The notes under the pieces: model-generated | Told to the model about the DNA's origin: nothing | The model's database searches: none | Seen by the model: only the letters and a program-made list of their open reading frames with translations | Shown here: in pieces, positions 17,688 through 26,689 of the stretch | Position numbering within the stretch: position 1 is the first letter of the stretch | Layout: each line of letters begins with the position of its first letter | Position numbers and translations under genes: made by a program | DNA from: Aminobacter niigataensis | GTDB lineage: Bacteria; Pseudomonadota; Alphaproteobacteria; Rhizobiales; Rhizobiaceae | Reading direction: 5' to 3' | Assembly (NCBI RefSeq): GCF_014200015.1 | Contig: NZ_JACHOT010000006.1 | Coordinates: 62,001 to 126,000 of the forward strand | DNA length: 64,000 nucleotides

Positions 17688-18460
17688 TAGCTGTCTCCCT
17701 TGGTTGCGGTGCGCTGCCAGAAGACGACGCGCCTGTATGTGAAACGGACCAGGGCGGTCATCACGGCACCCAGGCAGGACAGCGAGATGATGCAGGCAAA
17801 GACGATCGGTAGGTTGAATGACACCGAGGCTGCCTGGATGACGCTTCCCAGGCCCTTTTGGGACGCGATGAACTCGCCCACGACCGCGCCCAGCAGTGCA
17901 AAGACCACCGCGATCTGCAATCCGGCGAAGAACGAGGGTAGAGCCGTCGGGATCTTGATCTCGAAGAACATCCGCCAGCGGCTTGCGGAGAAGGCACGGT
18001 AGAGGTCGACAAGTTCGATCGGCACGCTTCGCAGTCCGGTCACCGCGTTGACGAACATCGGAAAGAAGCAGATCAGCGCCACCAGCACGACCTTGCTCGC
18101 CATGCCGAAGCCGAACCAGACAATCAGCAGCGGGGCGAGCGCGACCTTGGGCATCGACTGCAGCGCGATGATGTAGGGGTAGATGCTGCGATCGACGATC
18201 TCGAACTCGACGACCAGGGCGGCCAGGACCACCGCGACCACGCAGCCAATGATGAAGCCGAAAATCGTCTGGAAAAGCGTCGTGAAGAGATGCTCCCAGA
18301 GTGTGCCGCGAACGATGTAACCGTCGATCAGCGACTGCACCACTGCCCAGGGCCTGGGAAGGATGAATGCCGCGTCCGGCCCCCGGGAAGCGAACTCCCA
18401 GGCGGCGATGATCAATATGAACGTCACCAGAGGCGGAAGGTATCGTCTGATTGCGCTCAT
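17687..18460 (-). CDS. ABC transporter permease, SsuC/TauC-like
   Basis: 257 residues with about six hydrophobic segments and the family loop (DLYRAFSASRWRMFFEIKIP). This family forms homodimeric channels for sulfonates, taurine, nitrate or thiamine-like compounds. It overlaps the ATPase gene start region by 4 bases and precedes the FMN reductase. Substrate is inferred only from the family and the flavin-enzyme neighbours. Confidence 0.92.
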   Translation of the reverse strand: MSAIRRYLPPLVTFILIIAAWEFASRGPDAAFILPRPWAVVQSLIDGYIVRGTLWEHLFTTLFQTIFGFIIGCVVAVVLAALVVEFEIVDRSIYPYIIALQSMPKVALAPLLIVWFGFGMASKVVLVALICFFPMFVNAVTGLRSVPIELVDLYRAFSASRWRMFFEIKIPTALPSFFAGLQIAVVFALLGAVVGEFIASQKGLGSVIQAASVSFNLPIVFACIISLSCLGAVMTALVRFTYRRVVFWQRTATKGDS

Positions 18461-19275
18461 GGCCTTGCGTCCGTCTGGTTCTTGTGATCCCCGAGAAAGT
18501 GCGCGCGCAGATGGCTGCTGAGCTGCCCGAACTCCGGCAGGGACTGGGTGTCGGCGTTGCGAGGACGAGGCAGGTTCACGTCGATAATCTCGACCACCCG
18601 GGCCGGACGGGCGGAGAGAACGACGATGCGGTCGGCGAGGAAGATCGCCTCCTGGATCGAATGGGTGATGAAGAACACCGATTTGCGCGTGTTCATCCAG
18701 ATCCGCTGGAGCTCAGCACCCATATGCTCACGCGTCATGGCGTCCAGCGCCGCGAAAGGCTCGTCCATGAGCAGCAGCTTCGGCTTGTGTATCAGGCCGC
18801 GGCAGATGCCTACGCGCTGTTGCATGCCGCCCGACAGTTCATGCGGATAGGCCAACGCGAAGTCGGTCAGGCCTGCGATCTCCAGGAGTTCGTCGCACCA
18901 GTCCTTGTACTTCTCCGCGGGCAGCTTCAGCGCCCGGATCGGCATCATCACATTGTCCCGAACCGTCTTCCAAGGCAGGAGCGTCGGGTTCTGGAACACG
19001 ATCCCGACCTCCTTGTTCGGACCGTCCAGTTCCTGCCCCTTGAAAAGGAGCTGGCCAAGGGTCGGCTTCAGCAAGCCTGCTATGAGCCGAAGCATCGTCG
19101 ACTTGCCGCAACCGGAAGGACCCAGCACGGCGACAAACTGCCCGTCCTCGACCTCCAGGGTGAGGTTGTCGATGGCGCGGGTTTCCCCGCGCCTCGTGGA
19201 ATAGGTGACGCCGACGTTGGAAAGGCTAAGAAACGAGCCGGCAAGGTTGGGGTTTTCGGTCAAGGCCATTGGCAC
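18457..19275 (-). CDS. ABC transporter ATP-binding protein, SsuB/TauB-like
   Basis: 272 residues with Walker A GPSGCGKST, Q-loop VFQNPTLLPW, signature LSGGMQQR and Walker B LLLMDEPFAALD, the motif set of the sulfonate/nitrate/taurine importer ATPases. The frame opens with GTG at 19275 directly behind the binding-protein stop (AGAGGT upstream); an ATG two codons later at 19269 is the alternative. It energises the adjacent permease. Confidence 0.93.
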   Translation of the reverse strand: MPMALTENPNLAGSFLSLSNVGVTYSTRRGETRAIDNLTLEVEDGQFVAVLGPSGCGKSTMLRLIAGLLKPTLGQLLFKGQELDGPNKEVGIVFQNPTLLPWKTVRDNVMMPIRALKLPAEKYKDWCDELLEIAGLTDFALAYPHELSGGMQQRVGICRGLIHKPKLLLMDEPFAALDAMTREHMGAELQRIWMNTRKSVFFITHSIQEAIFLADRIVVLSARPARVVEIIDVNLPRPRNADTQSLPEFGQLSSHLRAHFLGDHKNQTDARP

Positions 19276-20333
19276 TACTTTACCTCTTTGGCGAGCTTGA
19301 CGATGTCGTCCTTGTTGAAGTCGTTGAAGGCGGGAACCAGTTCGTTGGTATAGTAGAGATCCAGCGATACGTTGGGGTCCGTCACGAGACGGCCCAGTTC
19401 AAGAGCCTCAACCAGACTCGTCCAGTCGCCCTTCGAGAATTCACCGTACTGACCCGGGATATCGAGCAGCTTGGCCAGGCGCGCTTCGAGAACCTTCTTC
19501 TCGGTATCGAGGGCCGCGCTTTCCTTGTCCGCAGTCGGCGCCAGTTCGGGATAAGCCTCCCAGTAAGCGCGAATGCAGCCCTCGATGTTTGCCTGGCAGG
19601 CAATGTTCGACTCCGCCAACACGCGGCCGAAACGCGTCCAGTAGTCCTTGTGCTCGGCATAGCCGGACTTCAGGATGGAAATCCCATGGCTGGACCCGGC
19701 GAAGTTTCCAGGCATTTCCAGCAAGCGGATCGGCGTTCCTGCAAGCTCGAGCCGCTTATGGGCGGTGTCGAAAAGGTTCAGAACGTCGATCTGGCCGCTC
19801 TTCAAAGCCTCGTATGCCGCGGCGCCGACACCCACGGCCTGAAAGCTGACGTCGTCGGGAGAAATCCCCGCCCCTTGCAAGATTGCCTTTGTGGTCAGCA
19901 CGTTGGACGAGCCTAGCGCAAGAACACCGATCGTTTTCCCCTTCAGATCGGCGAGCGACTTGATGTCCGAATCCTCACGAACCGCCAGCTCCCAGATCGA
20001 GTTCGGAATGTAGTTGTAGATGAAGAAGACACCGAGATCGGCTGCGTTCGGCTGATGGGACAGGATGGCGGGTTCAAGCCCGGAATAGGCGGCGTCGATG
20101 GCTCCGGCATGGAGTTGCGGGACGATCACGCCCGAACCCGTCAAGACGACAATGTCCAGCTCCAGCTTCTCTCGCTCGAAAAGACCAAGCTTTTCGGCGA
20201 AGACGAGCGGCGCGACGCCGGAATTGATAGCCGACGGCCAAGCAAAGCGCACCGGCTCGGCGCTTGCGGCTGATGCGAAGCCAAAGAATGTGGCCGCCAT
20301 CAAACTGGTCGATAGCACACGTGAGATCGTCAT
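19275..20333 (-). CDS. periplasmic solute-binding protein, SsuA/NMT1-like
   Basis: 352 residues with a signal peptide (cleavage near ASAASAEP) and AGGAGG 6-7 bases before the ATG. The body follows the NMT1/SsuA fold (FAWPSAINSGVAPLVFAEKL and LAVREDSDIKSLADLKGKTI). It binds a small organic solute in the periplasm for the SsuBC-like transporter. The gene follows the gamma-glutamyltransferase-type gene with a 35-bp gap. Confidence 0.92.
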   Translation of the reverse strand: MTISRVLSTSLMAATFFGFASAASAEPVRFAWPSAINSGVAPLVFAEKLGLFEREKLELDIVVLTGSGVIVPQLHAGAIDAAYSGLEPAILSHQPNAADLGVFFIYNYIPNSIWELAVREDSDIKSLADLKGKTIGVLALGSSNVLTTKAILQGAGISPDDVSFQAVGVGAAAYEALKSGQIDVLNLFDTAHKRLELAGTPIRLLEMPGNFAGSSHGISILKSGYAEHKDYWTRFGRVLAESNIACQANIEGCIRAYWEAYPELAPTADKESAALDTEKKVLEARLAKLLDIPGQYGEFSKGDWTSLVEALELGRLVTDPNVSLDLYYTNELVPAFNDFNKDDIVKLAKEVK

Positions 20334-20368
20334 TTTTCCTCCTCAGTTTGTATCGGTCGTGCTGTGGT

Positions 20369-21943
20369 TCAGTTCATGTCTCTTGCAGCACACGCCGCGC
20401 TCCAGGGCGTCATTACATCCGGCTGGCCTGTCGCGACATGATTTGTGATCTTCAGGACGGATGGGCATCCAAAGTTGAGCGGCGCCGCGGCGTGTTCGCA
20501 AACCGTGACGTTGTTGATCTCCGCAAGCCTTCGTTTGACATCCTCGGCGATGCGTCGGTCGACGACAATCTGTTCGGTCGCGGAAACGTCGATCCGCGGA
20601 AGGTGCGCCGCTTCCTCCGGGGTAAGGGAGAAAACCGCGAGATCCGCCAGGTGGCTCAGCACGGCCGGCAGAATCCGCCGCCCACCCGAGGCACCGAGGC
20701 TGAGAATGTCGCCCGCGGCGGTTCGACAGATCACTGGCAACATGTTCGATTGGGGGCGAACGCCGGCACCGATCGAATTCGGTTTGCCAGGTACCGGATC
20801 GAACCACATCATGCCGTTGTTCATGAGGACGCCAGTCTTGGGCAGGACAACTGCGCTGCCCATCAAACCGAGCAAGGAAGTCGTGAAGGCGATCGTCAGC
20901 CCGTCTGAATCGCACGCGTTCAGGTGCGTCGTGCAGGTTTGACGCTCGTTTTCCGCCTTGATCCCCTCGATCCGCCGGCGTGAAGCCTGCGTGAGGACAC
21001 CAGCCAGATCGGAAAACCATTCGGCATTCCGGGCCGAGGGAACCGTCAATTCCGGTAGAACCTCACGCAACATGCCGCCGCCGCAATCGGACGATGGCAG
21101 GAACAGGCGATGGCCTCCCCAGTCCATGTGTTCGGCAGTGTCAAACGAAGCGTCGGCCGCCTGCATATCTGCGAACGACATCCGTGATCTCACGGCTGCC
21201 AGGTCGTCAACGAGAAGAGAGGCCAGTTCCCCCTCGTAGAAGCTGCGCCACCCGTCTCGCGCAAGCATCTCCAAGGTGCTGGAAAGAGCGCCTTGCGGGA
21301 GAAACGACGGGTTGCCCTTTTCAGCGCCGACAGGCGGCAAGCCGTTCGGAAGATAGATCCGTGCGGCCTCCTCGTACTGCCGCAACAGATGTCCCATCTG
21401 GGCGATCTTGACCGTCGAGAACCAATCCTTCGGCATGCCCCTTTTGGCGCAGGCGACGGCTGGAGCGACGACCTCCGCCCAAGGCAGACGCCCGAAGCGA
21501 TCATGAAGCCGTCCCAGGCCGGCAACGGCCTTCGGCACGCAAAAGCTCAGTGGACCGTGAACATTCCGGTCGCCCTCGACTTTTGGCCAGCCGAAAATCT
21601 CCGGAGACGAGCCCCCGCTCAGGGGGTAGTCGGCGATATCCACCGCGACCGGGGCAACCGGCCCAAAGTCGAGCGACCAGGCGGCATCGTCGGGTTCTCG
21701 TATCACTGCATAGCCGATACCGCCGAGCCCGCTGTTCCATGGCTCCACGACCGCCAGAACGAGCGCGGCGGCAACCACGGCGTCGGCAGCGCTTCCGCCC
21801 ATCTCGAGCATGGCGCAACCAGCGAGGCTCGCCTCCCGGGATTGGGAGACGACGACGCCATTCGAGCCAGACGCAGACGGCTTGGTGACGTTCCAGTTCT
21901 GCGTCAGATGCAGCGAAGGACCTGCCACGGCGAGCCGATTCAT
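20369..21943 (-). CDS. gamma-glutamyltransferase family (Ntn-hydrolase)
   Basis: 524 residues. The autoprocessing/nucleophile region TCTTHLNACDSDG (about 335-347) provides the catalytic Thr after maturation, and the small subunit carries GSAVVLPKTGVLMNNGMMWF and LGASGGRRILPA, typical of GGT relatives. No signal peptide is evident, so it may be cytoplasmic, unlike periplasmic GGT. Family members hydrolyse or transfer gamma-glutamyl groups, or act as acylases. Its ATG overlaps the monooxygenase stop (TGATG), tying it to that pathway. Confidence 0.88.
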   Translation of the reverse strand: MNRLAVAGPSLHLTQNWNVTKPSASGSNGVVVSQSREASLAGCAMLEMGGSAADAVVAAALVLAVVEPWNSGLGGIGYAVIREPDDAAWSLDFGPVAPVAVDIADYPLSGGSSPEIFGWPKVEGDRNVHGPLSFCVPKAVAGLGRLHDRFGRLPWAEVVAPAVACAKRGMPKDWFSTVKIAQMGHLLRQYEEAARIYLPNGLPPVGAEKGNPSFLPQGALSSTLEMLARDGWRSFYEGELASLLVDDLAAVRSRMSFADMQAADASFDTAEHMDWGGHRLFLPSSDCGGGMLREVLPELTVPSARNAEWFSDLAGVLTQASRRRIEGIKAENERQTCTTHLNACDSDGLTIAFTTSLLGLMGSAVVLPKTGVLMNNGMMWFDPVPGKPNSIGAGVRPQSNMLPVICRTAAGDILSLGASGGRRILPAVLSHLADLAVFSLTPEEAAHLPRIDVSATEQIVVDRRIAEDVKRRLAEINNVTVCEHAAAPLNFGCPSVLKITNHVATGQPDVMTPWSAACAARDMN

Positions 21944-23043
21944 CAGAGCCCAGCTCCGAAGCGTTGTTCTGGGCGACGATCCGGCCAGGTCTCCATGACG
22001 GGAATGACGTGCTTGCCGAGCACCTCGATGGTCGCCTTGTTGGTTTCGTGGCCCATTCCATCAACGCGCCAGATAAGATCGTCGACGCCCATATCGTAGA
22101 GCCTGCGGGCCGTCTTCAGGATCTCGTCCGGGCTGCCGGCCATGATGTAGGGCGACGTCTCGATCAGGAAGTCGATGTTTTCCGCATTCTCCTTAACCTC
22201 CTGAATGCGGCTCATATACTCGTAACCCTCGGCGGTCTGACCGAGCTTCGTCATCCAGCCGATGATCACTTTGAAGAAGTCGATCGTGTTCTTGCGCGTC
22301 AATTCGCGGGCACGCTTGGAATCCTCGTGGCAACTTGTGCCGACGGAGAAGGTCGCGAAACGCGACGTGATGGAACCCACAACCGGCTCCGCCTTCGCCA
22401 TCCCGCGCTCATAAGCCTCCAGACAGTTGCGAACATAGTCCCAGCCCAGGATGCCGAGGCCTGACATCACGCCACAGCCGGCAGCACCTGCCTGCTCATG
22501 GGACTCGGAACTCGTTGCCGAGAGGTGGACGGGGATGGGACGGCGCGAGGGCGTCCAGGGCGAAATCCGCCGCTTGGGAATGTCGTACAGATCCGATTTG
22601 TACTCAAACCATTCCTCCGTCAGCGCCTTTCCGATGATGTTCAGGAACTCATCGCGGTATTCACGCGTACGGGACGGGTCGATGCGGAAAGCCTCGAGCG
22701 TGTACGGATTGTTCGACCTGGCGCCGCCAAGTTCGAAGCGTCCGCCCGACAGGATATCGAGCGTGGCCGCCTGCTCCACGACACGCAGAGGGTGGTTGAA
22801 TGGCAGAAAATTGACGGAGGAAATGCGCAGCTTGATCTTGCTCGTGCGCGCCGCGACGTAGGCCAGGCAGACCTCCGGCGCTGAAATGATCGCTTCACCC
22901 TTGGCGAAATGATGCTCGGATTGGGCATAGGCGTGGAAGCCGTTCTCCTCCGCGAGAACCACCTCGTCGCTGATCTCGCCCAAGCGTTGGTCCCAGCTTG
23001 TCCCCGCCGGACAGATAGCCTCGTGAAACAGGATCGCCTTCAT
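21943..23043 (-). CDS. LLM-class flavin-dependent monooxygenase
   Basis: 366 residues from MKAILFHEAICP, with AAGGAA ahead of the ATG; a frame extending to 23118 has no ribosome site. The bacterial-luciferase-like TIM barrel is shown by EENGFHAYAQSEHHF (about 35-49), FNHPLRVVEQAATLDILSGG and VGSITSRF. These enzymes use FMNH2 and oxygen to hydroxylate or cleave their substrate. It is first in the operon with a GGT-type hydrolase, ABC importer and two flavin reductases. The substrate is unknown; sulfonates, amines and N-heterocycles all occur in the family. Confidence 0.9.
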   Translation of the reverse strand: MKAILFHEAICPAGTSWDQRLGEISDEVVLAEENGFHAYAQSEHHFAKGEAIISAPEVCLAYVAARTSKIKLRISSVNFLPFNHPLRVVEQAATLDILSGGRFELGGARSNNPYTLEAFRIDPSRTREYRDEFLNIIGKALTEEWFEYKSDLYDIPKRRISPWTPSRRPIPVHLSATSSESHEQAGAAGCGVMSGLGILGWDYVRNCLEAYERGMAKAEPVVGSITSRFATFSVGTSCHEDSKRARELTRKNTIDFFKVIIGWMTKLGQTAEGYEYMSRIQEVKENAENIDFLIETSPYIMAGSPDEILKTARRLYDMGVDDLIWRVDGMGHETNKATIEVLGKHVIPVMETWPDRRPEQRFGAGL

Positions 23044-23375
23044 CAATAAATTCCTTATATAGGGATTTGTATTTCGATATACGGAACTTTTGAGAATTCT
23101 GTCAAGGTCAGAATTCAAAGCGCGGCGGTTTACGTCATGAACTTTCGGCGTGACTCGGTCCGCTGTCGGCTAGGAAGAAGTTCAGGGCCGACGACGCCCG
23201 TCGCAGCCATTTCAAATCGCAGGTCAGCGATCGCGCCGGCCTCGCCGGGGCTCCAGCCACACTTTAGACATGGCAAGCTTCACCCAAAGCGGCTAGGTCA
23301 TGCACCGGCGAACCGGGACAGCGGTGACGACAGATCCCGACTGACTGTCCCCCAAGTGCCAGGGAGAACGACAAG
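23044..23375. promoter_or_regulatory. divergent promoter region, monooxygenase operon / deformylase-like gene
   Basis: No gene is seen in these 332 bp. The part next to the monooxygenase is AT-rich and carries an inverted repeat (separate entry). The side next to the deformylase-like gene includes AGGGAG just before its GTG start. Confidence 0.55.
23094..23116. promoter_or_regulatory. operator candidate upstream of the monooxygenase operon
   Basis: GAATTCTG-tcaaggt-CAGAATTC, perfect 8-bp arms with a 7-base spacer, about 50 bp upstream of the monooxygenase start. Its place at the head of the operon makes it a candidate binding site for the IclR-type regulator encoded at the far end. Confidence 0.5.
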
Positions 23376-23879
23376 GTGGCGATCCGACCGATCGTGAAAT
23401 TCCCGGATCAGCTGCTGAAATCGGTGGCAGCACCGGTGACCGTCTTCGACGAGAACCTGCGCGGGCTCGCGGATAACTTGCTCGACACGATGCGCGCGGC
23501 GCCGGGCATCGGCATCACCGCGCCGCACATCGGCATCCCGCTGCGAGTGGTCGTGCTCGAGCTTGCGCCGGGCAACGGCGTGCGTGTCTACGTCAATCCC
23601 AGGATCACCTGGGCTTCACCCGACAAAATTCAGCATCAGGAAGGTAGCGTTTCGATGCCGGGCGTCGTCGAGCAGGTCGAACGCCATGCCAGCGTCAAAA
23701 TCAGCTACCAGGATCTGGACGGAAACGAAAAAACGGAAGAGGCGGATGGCCTGCTGGCCGTCTGTCATCAGCACGAGATCGACCAGCTCGACGGCACCTT
23801 CTGGCTCCAGCGCCTTTCCCGACTGAAGCGCGACCGCCTGATCAAGCGCTATGAAAAGCTGCGCGCTCGCCAGCCTTGA
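23376..23879 (+). CDS. peptide deformylase-like protein with altered active site
   Basis: 167 residues starting with GTG, with AGGGAG 9-10 bases upstream. The fold is that of peptide deformylase, but the three hallmark motifs deviate: GIGITAPH (44-51) instead of GxGxAAxQ, EGSVS (89-93) with Ser91 where the metal-binding Cys should be, and HEIDQ (133-137) with Gln at the second metal-binding His. Only one of three metal ligands remains. Ordinary deformylation of Met-tRNA-derived N-termini is therefore doubtful; a different hydrolase activity or loss of function is possible. It faces the monooxygenase operon. Confidence 0.85.
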   Translation: MAIRPIVKFPDQLLKSVAAPVTVFDENLRGLADNLLDTMRAAPGIGITAPHIGIPLRVVVLELAPGNGVRVYVNPRITWASPDKIQHQEGSVSMPGVVEQVERHASVKISYQDLDGNEKTEEADGLLAVCHQHEIDQLDGTFWLQRLSRLKRDRLIKRYEKLRARQP

Positions 23880-24119
23880 GGTGGGGGACCCTGAACTCGC
23901 CAACGCGAGGCGATTGTCACCGGCCCTAAGCACCTCGCGATGCGCTTCCTTCGATGGCGCGGTGCACTGTATCGGCATCTGCCGGATCGAGCCCTGAAGA
24001 GGCATCCGAGAACCGGCTTTCAGGATCATCGGGCACGGCCGAAAGCAGGAGCTAGTCTAAGGGGTGCTGCGGCTCGTCGTCATCTCTTTGAGAGGTTGAA
24101 GACGCTGAACCAGCAGCAG

Positions 24120-25253
24120 CTAAATCACGCCCCAGGCCCTGTACCGGCCCCGGCCGGTGATCTCGCGCAGCTCGAGCTCGCCGATCAGGTTGAGCGCGCC
24201 GGCGGTGGTCACGCCGAGTTCCTTCTCGATCATGCCGCTGCTGACCAGCGGCCGAGACAGCACCAGCGCGATCACCTCGGGCAGACGCGATGTCGAGCGC
24301 CGGCCCTTGAGCCGCCGGTCCATCTGCGCCTTGGCGAGCACCAGCCGGTCATGCTCCTTCATGCCGGCCGCGGCGGTCTCGTAGACCCCGTCGAGGAACG
24401 CCACCAGCCGCGTCGTCCGGTCGCGCGCAAACCGCCGCTCGCGCGCAATCGTCCGTGCGCCGACATGCAGGGCCGCAAGATGCGCAGTCGTCGTCGCCGA
24501 CTGGCGCAGCAGCGCCGCAACCAGCAGGCGCCCGAGCCACGGCGCATGCTGCAGAGGCGCGATCGCCGTCCACGCATCATAGGCGATGGCGGCGCGTACA
24601 AGCGCCGGCAGGCCCTCGCTTGCGGCGAGCGCCGCCTGCCACTCGGCAAGCCGCTCCGGCTCATCCCAATCGGCATCGTAGATCAGCGGGTTCTTCTCAT
24701 CCGCGGCCTCGCTGCGGCGAGAGGCGTCGTCGCTCGACGCCTGCGGACCTGCCAACGCCTTGTCGAGTACGGCTTGGGCACGGCCGAGCGCAGCATCGAG
24801 CGCGGCCAGTTCGGCACTCAGGCGATCGTCGCCATCGTCGTCCTCCTCCGCATCGCCGCCTTGGTGTGTTGCCACCTGCCGTTGCGGTTTCGGCACGGCC
24901 GGCGCGGCGCCGCGCCCGCACAGCACGGAAAAACCCTCGCGGCCGAGCGCCCAGTCCGGCCTGTTGCTGAGGATCTGGCGCCTGAGGCGCAGGATTTCAT
25001 GGGCACGCGTGAGTTCGTGCGTCGGTGCGCGCAAATCCATATGCGCATCGTGCAGCACGAGGTCCTCGACATGGACCAGATCGCCATCGAGCCAAAGCGA
25101 CGAGGCCGCATCGGCAAAATGGCTGCGCTCGACAAAGCCCTTGGCCACCGGCGAGCGGGCGATGCGCTCGTCGAGCCGGACCAGCGCCTCGGTCGCCCGC
25201 ATGGCCGGGCCGAACAGCTGTTCCGTGACCAGGGATTCGATCCGGTAACTCAT
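24120..25253 (-). CDS. DUF1612 / RHE_PE00001 family protein with C-terminal helix-turn-helix
   Basis: 377 residues from MSYRIESLVTEQ; a TTG two codons earlier is possible. The family is known from rhizobial plasmids. The protein is Ala/Arg-rich; the C-terminal region (SGMIEKELGVTTAGALNLIG, about 340-359) reads as a helix-turn-helix, followed by the conserved ending GRGRYRAWG. Its cellular role is not established; DNA binding is a reasonable guess. Three decayed pieces of the same family occur in this window at 12.7, 25.4 and 54.0 kb. The gene stands alone between unrelated genes. Confidence 0.85.
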   Translation of the reverse strand: MSYRIESLVTEQLFGPAMRATEALVRLDERIARSPVAKGFVERSHFADAASSLWLDGDLVHVEDLVLHDAHMDLRAPTHELTRAHEILRLRRQILSNRPDWALGREGFSVLCGRGAAPAVPKPQRQVATHQGGDAEEDDDGDDRLSAELAALDAALGRAQAVLDKALAGPQASSDDASRRSEAADEKNPLIYDADWDEPERLAEWQAALAASEGLPALVRAAIAYDAWTAIAPLQHAPWLGRLLVAALLRQSATTTAHLAALHVGARTIARERRFARDRTTRLVAFLDGVYETAAAGMKEHDRLVLAKAQMDRRLKGRRSTSRLPEVIALVLSRPLVSSGMIEKELGVTTAGALNLIGELELREITGRGRYRAWGVI

Positions 25254-25325
25254 TGCCAACGCTATAATCGAATATTTTTCCTAAAGCTATCTGCTCCCTA
25301 GCTTCACCCGAATGACCGCCCATCG

Positions 25326-25397
25326 GCGCCGACCTACCACTCGAACGTCCTGCGCCGCATCATCGCCGATGCCGGCGCGGAGGCAGTCATTGTGCGC
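25326..25397 (+). pseudogene. fragment of IS5-type transposase
   Basis: The plus strand encodes APTYHSNVLRRIIADAGAEA, resembling the (K/R)xYDSNxLRxxIxxxGAExVIP segment around the second catalytic Asp of IS5-group transposases. It is about 24 codons long with no start, stop or flanking match, so it is debris from an element that inserted near the DUF1612 copies. Confidence 0.6.
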
Positions 25398-25500
25398 CTT
25401 CATGCCGGCCGCGGCGGGCTCACGGACACCGTCGAGGACAGCGACCAGGCGTATCGTCTGGTCGCGCGCGTTCGTCCGCGCCCCGACATCCAGGGCTGCA
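25392..25500 (-). pseudogene. second DUF1612-family remnant (internal segment)
   Basis: About 110 bp matching, at the nucleotide level, the internal segment near 24351-24480 of the intact DUF1612 gene (both contain CTTCATGCCGGCCGCGGCGG and the downstream GTCGAGGA...GACATGCAG/GACATCCAG landmarks). It lies only about 140 bp from the start of the intact copy and in the same orientation, evidence of a former tandem copy. Confidence 0.7.
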
Positions 25501-25505
25501 AACCA

Positions 25506-26507
25506 CTAACCGCATCTGAGCACGATCTTGCCCATATTCGCGTTTTCGTCCAACAGGCGATGCGCCTGGGCGGCCTCATGTAGCGGGTAGGTCCTGAAGA
25601 TGGGCGGCGCCACCTTCCCCTTCGCGACCAGCGGCCAGACATGCCGCTCCACCGCTCGCGCCAGCCGGCTCTTCTCGTCTACGGATTTGGGTCTCATTGT
25701 AGAGGACGTCAAAGTGAGGCCCTTCATCATGATGGCGGTCAAGTCGACCTCCACGACAGCGCCTTCCATGAAGGCAATACTGACATGACGGCCACCGGGC
25801 GCCAGAACCGCGAGGTTGCGCTTGATGTAACTGCCGCCGACAATGTCCAGCACGACATCCACGCCGCGGCCACCGGTCATGCTTCGGCCGATCTCGACAA
25901 AATCCTCGCTGCGATAATCTATGGCTACGTCGGCCCCCAATTCGCGCACGAAATGCGTCTTTTCCGGACCACCGGCAGTGGCCAGGACAGTTGCTCCCGC
26001 AGCCCGCGCAAGCTGAATGGCCAAGCTTCCAATGCCACTGGCACCACCGTGGATGAGCACCGTGTCGCCCGGAGCGACGCCGCCGCGTTCGAAAAGATTG
26101 TGCCAGACGGTGAAGGCCGCCTCAGGTAGGGCCGCGCTGGCGACGTGGTCCAGGCCCGCTGGAAGCGGCAGGCAGTGCCCCGCCTGGGCGAGGCAATATT
26201 CGGCGTAGCCTCCGCCGGATACCAGTGCTGCAACCGATGTCCCCACCATCGACGGCGCGACGCCGGGACCCACGGCAACGATCTCACCGGAGATTTCCAG
26301 GCCGAGAACGTCGGTGACACCCGCCGGCACAGGAATCGCGCCGCGGCGCTGCATGATGTCTGGCCTGTTGACGCCGGCGGCCTCGACGCGGACCAGGACT
26401 TCGCCCGCACCCGGCTGAGGCAGCGGCCGTTCGACCAGCGTCAGAACCTCCGGACCGCCGGGATGGGACGCCACTACCGCTTTCATCGTCTTCGGCAAAA
26501 CTGTCAC
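25506..26507 (-). CDS. NAD(P)H quinone oxidoreductase, zinc-independent MDR family
   Basis: 333 residues of the medium-chain dehydrogenase/reductase fold without zinc-binding cysteines, closest in layout to the PIG3/QOR group. Features are NRPDIMQRRGAIPVPAG near residue 48, LGLEISGEIVAVG, and the nucleotide-binding HGGASGIGSLAIQLARAAGA (about 153-172). It would reduce quinones or enals with NADPH in the cytoplasm. The gene appears monocistronic; its end lies 6 bp from the DUF1612 remnant. Confidence 0.92.
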   Translation of the reverse strand: MTVLPKTMKAVVASHPGGPEVLTLVERPLPQPGAGEVLVRVEAAGVNRPDIMQRRGAIPVPAGVTDVLGLEISGEIVAVGPGVAPSMVGTSVAALVSGGGYAEYCLAQAGHCLPLPAGLDHVASAALPEAAFTVWHNLFERGGVAPGDTVLIHGGASGIGSLAIQLARAAGATVLATAGGPEKTHFVRELGADVAIDYRSEDFVEIGRSMTGGRGVDVVLDIVGGSYIKRNLAVLAPGGRHVSIAFMEGAVVEVDLTAIMMKGLTLTSSTMRPKSVDEKSRLARAVERHVWPLVAKGKVAPPIFRTYPLHEAAQAHRLLDENANMGKIVLRCG

Positions 26508-26689
26508 TGCAAATCCCTGCTGTTGTTGATTTAGGTGCAGGGATCGACAGCCTCACCATCCTGACGCTTGACGATCACATCCTGCGATTTCCTGCCGTGC
26601 AGTTGTGACAAGGCTATTGGCTTCAGTACATTCGTGAATATCGGGCCCCGGCATCGGATAAACTGATCAACGGCACGCCAAAGGGCCAA

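Noticed and set aside
23940-25301. 453-codon plus-strand open frame over the DUF1612 gene
   Set aside because: The minus strand reads as a recognised rhizobial plasmid family and its remnants keep that reading; the plus frame is a shadow.
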